DNA from: an uncultured Lentisphaerota bacterium
GTDB lineage: Bacteria; Verrucomicrobiota; Lentisphaeria; Oligosphaerales; CAITYL01
Assembly: GCA_903921725.1 (NCBI GenBank)
Contig: CAIXRA010000035.1
Location: 1 to 60,825 of the forward strand
Direction: 5' to 3'
Length of the DNA: 60,825 nucleotides
Shown here: positions 35,399 to 42,526 of the stretch, piece after piece
Numbering within the stretch: position 1 is the first letter of the stretch
Layout of the letters: each line of letters begins with the position of its first letter
The notes under the pieces: generated by a model
The model's input: only the letters and a program-made list of their open reading frames with translations
Database searches by the model: none
What the model was told of the DNA's origin: nothing
Translations under genes and position numbers: made by a program

Positions 35399-37356
35399 GC
35401 TTTTGACTCCAACAGGTAGGTTAGGAAGAATTGGATGGCGGCAAGGAACTGGAAGTCGGCGTTCTTCTTCTTTTTGAAGCCATGACCTTCGTCCTTGGCC
35501 ATCAGGTACCAGACCGCGCCGTTGCGGTCGCGGATGGCCTTGACCATCTGCTCCGCCTCGGTCACCGGCACACGCGGGTCGTTTTTCCCCTGTACCACGA
35601 AAAGCGGTTTGCTGATTTTTGCCGCGTTGGTCAGCGGCGAGATGCGCTGGAGGAACTCCGCCATGGCGGGGTCGCGCTCGTCGCCGTACTCGACGCGGCG
35701 CAGGTCGCGGCGGTAGTCCTGGGTGTTTTTGAGGAAGCTCAGGAAATTCGAGATGCCGACGCTGTCGATGCCGCAGCGGAGGCGGTCGCCGTAGTGCGTC
35801 ATGCAGGCGAGCGTCATGTAGCCGCCATAGCTGCCGCCCATCACCGCGACCCGGCCGGCGTCGAGGCCGGGGTCCGTGGGGATCCAGTCGAGCACCGCGC
35901 CCGCATCGCGGACCGAATCCTCGCGCAGGAACCCGTTGTCGAGCGCGAGGAAACGCTTGCCGTAGCCGCTGGATCCGCGGATGTTGGGGTAGAACAGCGC
36001 CACGCCGAGCTCGTTCAGGTAATAGTTGTAGCGTCCCTGGAAGGTGGGGCGCGACTGGCCTTCCGGTCCGCCGTGCAGGGAGACGATCACGGGACGCTTG
36101 CCGGGGAATTTCCGCGGGTCCGGGCGGTAGAGGAACCCGGAAATCGTCAGGCCGTCGAAGCTCTTCAGCCGGATCAGCTCCGGCTCGGAGAAGCCGGCGG
36201 TGTCCATGCCGCCCGTCTCGCTTTCGGTCCAGCGGGTGAGGGCGCCGCGCCGGACGTCGACGGAATAGACGTCCAGCGGCGAGCGGGCGGAGCTGAGGCT
36301 GAAGGCGAGGTCGCGGCTGTTCTCATGCCAGGCCAGCTGGGACAGGACCCCCAGCGGAAGCTCCGGCCGCCGCCGCTCCCTGCCGCTGTCCGCGTCGAGC
36401 AGGCGCAGGCGGCTGGCGCCGTCCTCGTTGGTGACGCAGGCGATGAGCCTGCCGTCCGGGGAAAGCTCGAACGCCTCGACATCCCACGGGATCTGCGGCC
36501 CGAACGGGACTGGCTTGCGCGTCTCCAGATCCATCCGCATCAGGCGCGTGAATTCGGAGTCCCGGTCGGCCGACAGGAACACGCTCTTCCCGTCGCGGGA
36601 GAACTTGGCGCCGCCATAGGCGACGGGCTCCCTGCCATCGGGCGTCAGCAGGGTCCGGACGCCGGACGCCCGGTCGAAGAGGTACACGCGGCTCTGGTTG
36701 GCGGAGAGATATTCGAGAAGCAGGAGGCGGCTCCCGTCGCGGGACCAGTCGGCCACATGCCAGCCGCCGCCGGGAAGCTCGCAGAGCATCCGGTCGGTCG
36801 CGGGGTTGGCGGGATCCATCGCATAGAGGTCGCCGTCCTTGCCGTTGCGCCGCGTCGAGGTGTAGGCGAGCAGGCTGCCGTCCCGCATGAAACAGGGGCT
36901 GCCGTTGCGGGACTTGCCGTCCGTCAGCAGCGTGATGCGGCCGGCGCCGGGGTCGAGCCGGTAGAACTGGTTGAACTCGCCGCCGGCGGCGTCCTGCGTG
37001 AAGAGGATGTAGCGCGCCTGCCGCGGCTGCCAGCAGGCACCGCCGACCGGTTCAGGCGTGAAGGTGAGCTGGCGCCGGGCGCCCCCCGGCATCCGCACCT
37101 CATGCAGCTGCAGGGTGTCGGCAAAGCGCGTGCAGAGCAGCATCTCACGCCGCTCCGGGTGCCACCCCTGGAAGAGCGCGCCGCGGAACTCCATGTAGCT
37201 CCCTGCTTCCGCCTTCAATGCCGCAGACAGCGCCGGAATCCCCTCGGCGGTCAGGGAGTCCGGAAGCTGCACCGACGCCGGCACCGTTCCCCCCAGGAAA
37301 AGCAGGAAGAAAATTCCGCCTTGGATATGCTTGGACATGGGTACGTTGAATGTCAT
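35395..37356 (-). CDS. exported S9-family prolyl oligopeptidase
   Basis: 653 residues. A short hydrophobic leader (IQGGIFFLLFLGGTVPAS) suggests export. A WD40/TolB-like beta-propeller (about 50-370) covers an alpha/beta-hydrolase domain with nucleophile S509 in MGGSYGGYMTLA, an Asp in GKNDPRVPV and a His in KDEGHGF, the full S9 triad. It cleaves peptides or acylated peptides. The start ATG 37356 overlaps the NosR-like gene stop, and its own stop overlaps the next start. ATG 37338 is an alternative with no better ribosome site. Confidence 0.9.
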   Translation of the reverse strand: MTFNVPMSKHIQGGIFFLLFLGGTVPASVQLPDSLTAEGIPALSAALKAEAGSYMEFRGALFQGWHPERREMLLCTRFADTLQLHEVRMPGGARRQLTFTPEPVGGACWQPRQARYILFTQDAAGGEFNQFYRLDPGAGRITLLTDGKSRNGSPCFMRDGSLLAYTSTRRNGKDGDLYAMDPANPATDRMLCELPGGGWHVADWSRDGSRLLLLEYLSANQSRVYLFDRASGVRTLLTPDGREPVAYGGAKFSRDGKSVFLSADRDSEFTRLMRMDLETRKPVPFGPQIPWDVEAFELSPDGRLIACVTNEDGASRLRLLDADSGRERRRPELPLGVLSQLAWHENSRDLAFSLSSARSPLDVYSVDVRRGALTRWTESETGGMDTAGFSEPELIRLKSFDGLTISGFLYRPDPRKFPGKRPVIVSLHGGPEGQSRPTFQGRYNYYLNELGVALFYPNIRGSSGYGKRFLALDNGFLREDSVRDAGAVLDWIPTDPGLDAGRVAVMGGSYGGYMTLACMTHYGDRLRCGIDSVGISNFLSFLKNTQDYRRDLRRVEYGDERDPAMAEFLQRISPLTNAAKISKPLFVVQGKNDPRVPVTEAEQMVKAIRDRNGAVWYLMAKDEGHGFKKKKNADFQFLAAIQFFLTYLLESKA

Positions 37357-38558
37357 TGGATGGCGTGTTTGCCGCAGACGCGGTTGCAGCGGCCGCACTG
37401 GACGCAGGCGGCGGCGTCCAGCACCGGCTTCTCCGGCGCGCCGGAGGGCGGGACCGTGATGGCGTCCACGGGGCAGCGCTTGACACATCGGCCGCAGCGC
37501 ACGCACCGGGCGGCGTCCAGCGTGCGCGGCCGCAGCGCCAGGCGCGACACGAGGTTCAGCAGCACGCCGTAAGGACAGACCCAGCGGCAGTACGGGCGCG
37601 CCACGAACACGCACAGCAACAACGCACCGCCGGTGCAGGCCCAAACCACGGGGCTGCGCTCGGCCAGCCGGAACAGCGGGATGAACGGATCCATCCGGCA
37701 GATGGGGAATCCGAGCCAGGCCCACGCGGAAACCAGCGCCCAGCCGAGCATCAGCCACGGCCCGAGACACAGCACGCGGTCCAAGGGCCGCGGGACGCGC
37801 TGCGACTTCCGTGCCAGGAAATGCTGGACCGCCCCGAGCGGACAGGTCGTGCCGCAGAACACGCGGCCGCAGGCCAGCGCCAGCAGCAGCGGCAGGATGA
37901 AGAAGACGACCGCCTCCATGGAAAGAATGCCGTTCCGGCACGGCGGCGGAGCCGGCGTCTCTTCCGCGGCGGGCGCCGGTTCCAGAATGCCGTTTGCGCC
38001 GACACGCAGCGGCGCAGCCGGCACGATGATGCCGCCCGGTGGCGGATTCAGGACCGCCTTCGCCTCCAGGGAGACCGCCTGCGCGACATTGCCGATGGAG
38101 CCGACGGAACAGATGCAGCCGTGCCGGAAAAAGCCGAGATAGGCGGCCGAGACCAGCAGCAGCCCGAAAAACCAGACCCGGCGGCGGCGGGTGAGCACCA
38201 CCCACGTCCCGACGGCCAGCAGCCCGCAGAACACGCCGATGTCCGCAACCCGCAGCGTCCAGGCGCGGAACGGCGAGGCCACCATGCCCGGACGCTCGTA
38301 GGGCGTGAAATCCGCCGGCACCGGATCACAGGATACGGCGGGAGGCGCCTCCACTTCCCGGGGAGCGGAAGCGGCATCCGGCGCGGATACGTTTTCTGCG
38401 GCAGCGGCCGAAACGGCCGTTGCGGAGTCCGCACCCGCGGCGGCATCCTCTGCATGCGCGAAGCCCGACGAAAGCAGAAACAAAAAAGCCGCGGCCAGCA
38501 CAAGGCCGCATGGACGGAAAAACGGCACGAACCGGGCTAAGCAGACCGTCCGTTTCAT
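37353..38558 (-). CDS. NosR/NapH-like membrane polyferredoxin lacking the FMN domain
   Basis: 401 residues. Signal/anchor at about 15-35, then an Ala/Glu-rich linker. Membrane helices include one with FRHGCICSVGSIGNVAQ, a periplasm-side Cys pair. The NosR/NapH/CcoG blocks ACGRVFCGTTCPLGAVQHFL and ARPYCRWVCPYGVLLN follow, and two [4Fe-4S] motifs close the protein (CVRCGRCVKRCP and CVQCGRCNRVCG). The order matches the membrane and C-terminal part of NosR, but the N-terminal FMN-binding domain is absent. It likely passes electrons between quinone or cytosolic ferredoxin and the exported ferredoxin coded just upstream. Confidence 0.85.
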   Translation of the reverse strand: MKRTVCLARFVPFFRPCGLVLAAAFLFLLSSGFAHAEDAAAGADSATAVSAAAAENVSAPDAASAPREVEAPPAVSCDPVPADFTPYERPGMVASPFRAWTLRVADIGVFCGLLAVGTWVVLTRRRRVWFFGLLLVSAAYLGFFRHGCICSVGSIGNVAQAVSLEAKAVLNPPPGGIIVPAAPLRVGANGILEPAPAAEETPAPPPCRNGILSMEAVVFFILPLLLALACGRVFCGTTCPLGAVQHFLARKSQRVPRPLDRVLCLGPWLMLGWALVSAWAWLGFPICRMDPFIPLFRLAERSPVVWACTGGALLLCVFVARPYCRWVCPYGVLLNLVSRLALRPRTLDAARCVRCGRCVKRCPVDAITVPPSGAPEKPVLDAAACVQCGRCNRVCGKHAIQ

Positions 38559-39049
38559 GCTTTCCACTCCGCGGTACCAATTGCCGCATGCGGGCATCGG
38601 GCGACAATCCCGCACCGGTTGCACTCCCTGCAGCGTGTTCCGCGGACCTGGAGGGAGAGCGACTTGTTGCCGTGCTCCCGGCAGCGCTTCACACAGGCAC
38701 CGCAACCGATGCACTTCGCCTCGTCAATCGTGTACTCAAACTCGAATTCGCTGATCTGGCGGCGCTGGACCGCATCCACCGGACAGACCTTCGTCTTCGT
38801 GTCGTCCTGCACCTGACCGTAGCAGTTCACGCAGTAGCCGCATTCCTTGAAGTTGTTCACGGCCTTGACGGCGGACGGCTTCAGGACGCAGAGCGTGGAG
38901 CAGCCGCCGCAGCTCTTGCATTTCGCCGGATCAATCTGGGGAACACCGGCGCGCGCCGACCGCCTCAGCAGCAGTGCGCCGCCACCGGCCAGCGCCGCCA
39001 GCACGGCGCACCGGCCGGCAGTTTTGAAAAACGTGCGCCGGTCTATCAT
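38555..39049 (-). CDS. Tat-exported polyferredoxin
   Basis: 164 residues. The N-terminus MIDRRTFFKTAG is a twin-arginine signal followed by a hydrophobic stretch. Four cysteine clusters follow: CKSCGGCSTLC, CGYCVNC...VCPVD, CIGCGACVKRC and CRECNRCGIVARCP. This is enough for three or four [4Fe-4S] centres, as in NapG-like exported ferredoxins. The Tat signal means it is folded with clusters before export and works outside the cytosol, naturally with the NosR-like partner. It begins 12 bp after the beta-propeller gene, and its stop overlaps the next ATG. Confidence 0.9.
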   Translation of the reverse strand: MIDRRTFFKTAGRCAVLAALAGGGALLLRRSARAGVPQIDPAKCKSCGGCSTLCVLKPSAVKAVNNFKECGYCVNCYGQVQDDTKTKVCPVDAVQRRQISEFEFEYTIDEAKCIGCGACVKRCREHGNKSLSLQVRGTRCRECNRCGIVARCPHAAIGTAEWKA

Positions 39050-39061
39050 GAATGCATTCCC

Positions 39062-39985
39062 TTATTTCTTCTTTGCGCTATCGGGAAGCCTGAAGACCTT
39101 GACCGTGCCGGAAAAAAGCATGTAGATGTCGCCTTCGGCATCGGTCACGACCGGAAGGGCGCCGCATCCCTTGGGCATCGAATCCTCCGAGGTCATGGCC
39201 AGCAGTTTCCGGCCGCCCGGAGCATACACCTTGACGCGGGGAATGGTCTTTTCCGCCGTCACAATGCTCTCATCCGGCATCACGGCGACGCTGACGGGGT
39301 TGCAGCAGCCGCAGAACTGTTCCGGCCGCTTCGTCCCGCCCTCGCCCCATGCCGACGGTCCGGTGCCGGTTGCGGAGCATGTGGTCACCCGGAACTGCCC
39401 CAGGTTGGCAATCACTAGCTGCCCTTTTTTGTTGATGTCGAAGTCCAGGATGCCGCAGCAGGTGGCAAGCATGCCGTTTGTGCGCCCGTTCTTGTCGGCG
39501 CCGATGAACTTGATTTTGCCGGTCTTGGTGTCGAGGACGCGGATGCAGCGCCCCTTCGAGTCGGCCACATAGACGTTGCCCTTGCGCGCCTTCATGCCGG
39601 TGAGGCCCTGGGCGCCCTCCAGCTTCCAGGATGCCTCCACCGCCTTGGTCTCCGTGTCCGCCAGCCGGATTACGCCAAGCCCGCCCTCGATTTTACCGCC
39701 GACAAAGATGACGCCGGTCTCGTCCACGGCAACCCCCTCCACGCCGGAGATGGTGGACGGCAGCGGCCAGCTCTTGGATTTCTCGCCCTTGCTGTCGTAT
39801 TTCGTCACTTCCGTGCCGTTGGCGGCATAAACGAAGTTTTTGTCGCCGCCGCAGATTGCCTGCGCCCCGGCCTTGATCTCGCCGACCACGTCCAGCGTGG
39901 GCACTTCCTTCGCCTGGACGGCCAACGCGGACATCAACACGGCCGCTCCGGCCACCATCGTCATTTTCGACCAGCTCGCACTCAT
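39062..39985 (-). CDS. exported NHL-type beta-propeller with CCGIL and FCGCCNP motifs
   Basis: 307 residues, start supported by AGGAGA 7 nt before ATG 39985. Signal peptide, then five or six propeller repeats (GVEGVAVDETGVIFVGGK, GNVYVADSKGRCIRVLDTK). Two unusual cysteine sites are ATCCGILDFDINKKGQL and EQFCGCCNPVSVAVMPD. The second is followed by IVTAEKTIPRVKVYAPGG. The same motifs, in the same order and spacing, occur in the EF-hand propeller at 41053-42306, so the two are paralogues. Adjacent cysteines on a propeller face suggest a metal or Fe-S site, or a disulfide used in redox work. The function is unknown. Confidence 0.85.
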   Translation of the reverse strand: MSASWSKMTMVAGAAVLMSALAVQAKEVPTLDVVGEIKAGAQAICGGDKNFVYAANGTEVTKYDSKGEKSKSWPLPSTISGVEGVAVDETGVIFVGGKIEGGLGVIRLADTETKAVEASWKLEGAQGLTGMKARKGNVYVADSKGRCIRVLDTKTGKIKFIGADKNGRTNGMLATCCGILDFDINKKGQLVIANLGQFRVTTCSATGTGPSAWGEGGTKRPEQFCGCCNPVSVAVMPDESIVTAEKTIPRVKVYAPGGRKLLAMTSEDSMPKGCGALPVVTDAEGDIYMLFSGTVKVFRLPDSAKKK

Positions 39986-40066
39986 TTTCCCATCTCCTTG
40001 TTTAGGTTACATCTGCGGTTCAATTTTCAACCGGTTTTTGCCGCCGGCAAACACGCCGAAAAAACG

Positions 40067-40945
40067 TCACCACGGCTTCGGCGTGTCCGCGGGCCAGCGG
40101 ACCGGCTTCACCCAGCCCTTGGTGAAAAGATCCTGTGGCACGTTCGCCCCGGTCATGGTCAGCAGCTCCGCCGCCAGTCGAGCGCGCAGCTCCGCCGGAA
40201 CCTTTTTCTTGTCCACCATGAAGGTGGTGAACGGCAGGCTCCCCTCGGTTGTGGCGATCACATGGAAATCCTTCGGGTCGCCGACCACCACGATGCAGCC
40301 GTACTCCAACGCGTAGTCGCTGATCACCGCGACATCCGCCCGGTTCTCCATCAGCGCCAGCGCGGCGCTCTTGCAGTCGAAGAATTCCGCCTGCTTCTCT
40401 GCGGACACCGCAATCCCGTGCTTCTTCAGCATCGCCAGCGGCACCGCGCACTTCTCCGTGTCCTCCTTGACGCCAAGGCCAAGCACATGGCCCGGAATGT
40501 CTTCAAGCCGTTTCACCGGACTGTCCTTGAACGTGATGAAGACACCGCGCAGGCCAGCCTCGCCCGTCGGTTTGGTGATGTCGGCAAGCCGCTCGAACTC
40601 GCGCTTGGCTTCATGCGCAAACCGGCCGCACGTCGTGTACTTGCCGATCATGCCGTCGAGCAGCCCCTTCTGCAGCGCGCGGTCCAGCAGTTGCGGATCC
40701 TCGAAATATTCCATTTCCAGAACGATGCCCGTCTCCGCGGCGACCTTTGCCGTCATCCCTTCAAAGGCGCGGATGGCCGCATCCGACACGCAGGAACAGG
40801 CCGATGCCTTGCACAGGGGGTCGATCACCCCGATCTTCAACGTCACCGGCGCGCCCTTGAGGGAAACGGCAGGCGCCTTCCCCGAAACGCAGCCAACCGC
40901 CGCCACCGCCAAAACCCCGACCGCCAGAATGGATTTCAAGCTCAT
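40067..40945 (-). CDS. PhnD-like substrate-binding lipoprotein, Cys-rich
   Basis: 292 residues from ATG 40945 (GGCGGGAAA upstream). The lipoprotein signal ends AVAAVGC. The fold is that of PhnD/phosphonate-type periplasmic binding proteins: a mature start TLKIGVIDPLCKASACSCVS, the strand GLLDGMIGKYTTCG, and domain 2 IPGHVLGLGVKEDTEKC and ENRADVAVISDYALEYGC. Several cysteines, three of them within DPLCKASACSC, are unusual for this family. No ABC permease or ATPase gene is present, so it probably does not feed a transporter here. It may deliver a ligand to the redox proteins around it. Confidence 0.8.
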   Translation of the reverse strand: MSLKSILAVGVLAVAAVGCVSGKAPAVSLKGAPVTLKIGVIDPLCKASACSCVSDAAIRAFEGMTAKVAAETGIVLEMEYFEDPQLLDRALQKGLLDGMIGKYTTCGRFAHEAKREFERLADITKPTGEAGLRGVFITFKDSPVKRLEDIPGHVLGLGVKEDTEKCAVPLAMLKKHGIAVSAEKQAEFFDCKSAALALMENRADVAVISDYALEYGCIVVVGDPKDFHVIATTEGSLPFTTFMVDKKKVPAELRARLAAELLTMTGANVPQDLFTKGWVKPVRWPADTPKPW

Positions 40946-41052
40946 TTTCCCGCCGATCCTTTTGTCGTTTTCCGGTGACAGCGCAGATAAAACAGGCCGC
41001 TCCGCCGCGGATGCCGCATAACCAATCATCAAAGCATCACCGCCGGCCGCTT

Positions 41053-42306
41053 TTACTTGGGTGCAAACACTTTGATGCTCTTCGAATCACCATCGGCCGC
41101 ATAGATCACGCCCTTGGCGTCCACCACCAGCGCCAGCTCGGAACAGTCCGCGCGGAACTCCTTGCCGGCAATCAGCGCCAGCAGCGTCTTGCCGTCCGCC
41201 GCATAAACCTTGATGCGGGGGATCGTCTTCTCGGATGTCACGATTTTTCCGTCCGCCATGACGGCCACGCACACCGGGTTGCAGCAGCCGCAGAAATCCG
41301 CGTCGCTTTCGCCGGGCTTGCCGAAATGCACGACCTTGCTGTTGTCCAGTTCGCAGGCCGTGACGCGGTGCTGGCCGAGGTTGCCGATGAAAAGCCGCCC
41401 GGTCGCGTCCACATCAAACCCCAGGATGCCGCAGCAGGTGTTGATCCGCACCGAGCCGGGCTTCCCGCCGCCGACGGCACCGAGATATTTGCCATCCGCC
41501 GCGCTCACCTTGTGGATGCAGCCGCCGGCATCGGCAATCAGCAGCGTGTCCTTGTACAGGCGCATGGAGGCAACGTTCTTCACTGCCTTGTCCAGCGTCC
41601 AAGTGTCATGCGTGGCCGGCTTGTCCGCCGCCGGCGTCAGCTTCTCGACCACAAAACCCGTCTTCCCCCGCCCGGCCACATAGATGCAGCCGCTGCCGTC
41701 CACGGCCACGCCGGTGGCGTCGTTCGCCACATCGTAGCCCTGCAGAAGCTTGCCCTCGCCGGAGAAAGCCTTCACCGTGCCGGAAAAGATCTTCCTGCTG
41801 GCACCGGAGCCATACAGACTCCCTTTGCCGTCGATGGCGACCGCGGAAAGTTGCTGGAATTCACCCTTGCCGATCTCCAGCGTCCGGACATAAGCCCCGC
41901 ACACTTCCGGGCTGGCCTTGATGGCGGGCGTGGCGGCGGCAGCCTTTTCGGGCATCGGACAGATTTCCACCTTCGGTGCCACGGCGTTCCCCTTGATGAA
42001 CTCCGCCACCGTCAACTCGCCGTTCTTGTCCGCATCCAGCCGCTTGAACTCTGCAGTCAGAAACGCCTGCTCGGTCGCATACTCCACGGACGTTTTCTTC
42101 AACGCCTGCACGACCGCATCCTCCGCGGGCGCGTTCTTCAAAAAATCGTCCAGCGTGATCTTGCCGTCGCCGTCGCAGTCCTCAAGCTTGATGGCGATCG
42201 CCGGTTTCAGCTCGGCCGCTGGTACCGTTTCGGCCGCCGCACGCATCCCGACAAGCGCCATGGCAACCAATCCGGCATACATTCCAACGCGCGCCAGACT
42301 TCTCAT
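41053..42306 (-). CDS. exported EF-hand plus beta-propeller protein with CCGIL and FCGCCNP motifs
   Basis: 417 residues. Signal peptide about 1-25. A pair of EF-hands follows (EDCDGDGKITLDDF and RLDADKNGELTVAEF), with an ICPMPEK linker. The NHL-like propeller (about 140-417) has NTCCGILGFDVDATGRL, then DFCGCCNPVCVAVMADG and IVTSEKTIPRIKVYAADG. It is the first gene of the cluster, with GAGGTG 6 nt before the ATG and a possible TTGACA -35 box about 60 bp upstream (42367-42372). Calcium binding by the EF-hands is expected from the intact Asp/Asn positions; the propeller's role is unknown. Confidence 0.85.
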   Translation of the reverse strand: MRSLARVGMYAGLVAMALVGMRAAAETVPAAELKPAIAIKLEDCDGDGKITLDDFLKNAPAEDAVVQALKKTSVEYATEQAFLTAEFKRLDADKNGELTVAEFIKGNAVAPKVEICPMPEKAAAATPAIKASPEVCGAYVRTLEIGKGEFQQLSAVAIDGKGSLYGSGASRKIFSGTVKAFSGEGKLLQGYDVANDATGVAVDGSGCIYVAGRGKTGFVVEKLTPAADKPATHDTWTLDKAVKNVASMRLYKDTLLIADAGGCIHKVSAADGKYLGAVGGGKPGSVRINTCCGILGFDVDATGRLFIGNLGQHRVTACELDNSKVVHFGKPGESDADFCGCCNPVCVAVMADGKIVTSEKTIPRIKVYAADGKTLLALIAGKEFRADCSELALVVDAKGVIYAADGDSKSIKVFAPK

Positions 42307-42526
42307 GTTTCACCTCGCTTGGGAAGCACATTTTTTCATTCAGAGTGAAAATCCACAAAAAACATATGTCAATGTAGCACCCGCAAGGCGGCATTCCAAA
42401 GACACGCGCAGGGGGCGCACCTCCACTGAGACAACGGCGGGCTCCACGGGTTGCGGAGTCCGCCGTCATTTCTTTGTAAAGCGAGAGTGGAGAATCATGC
42501 CGGCCGTGGAGCGCCGGCAGCCGCGG

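Noticed and set aside
35431..37572. A 713-codon plus-strand frame opposite the S9 peptidase.
   Set aside because: The S9 catalytic triad and ATGA overlaps establish the minus-strand gene.
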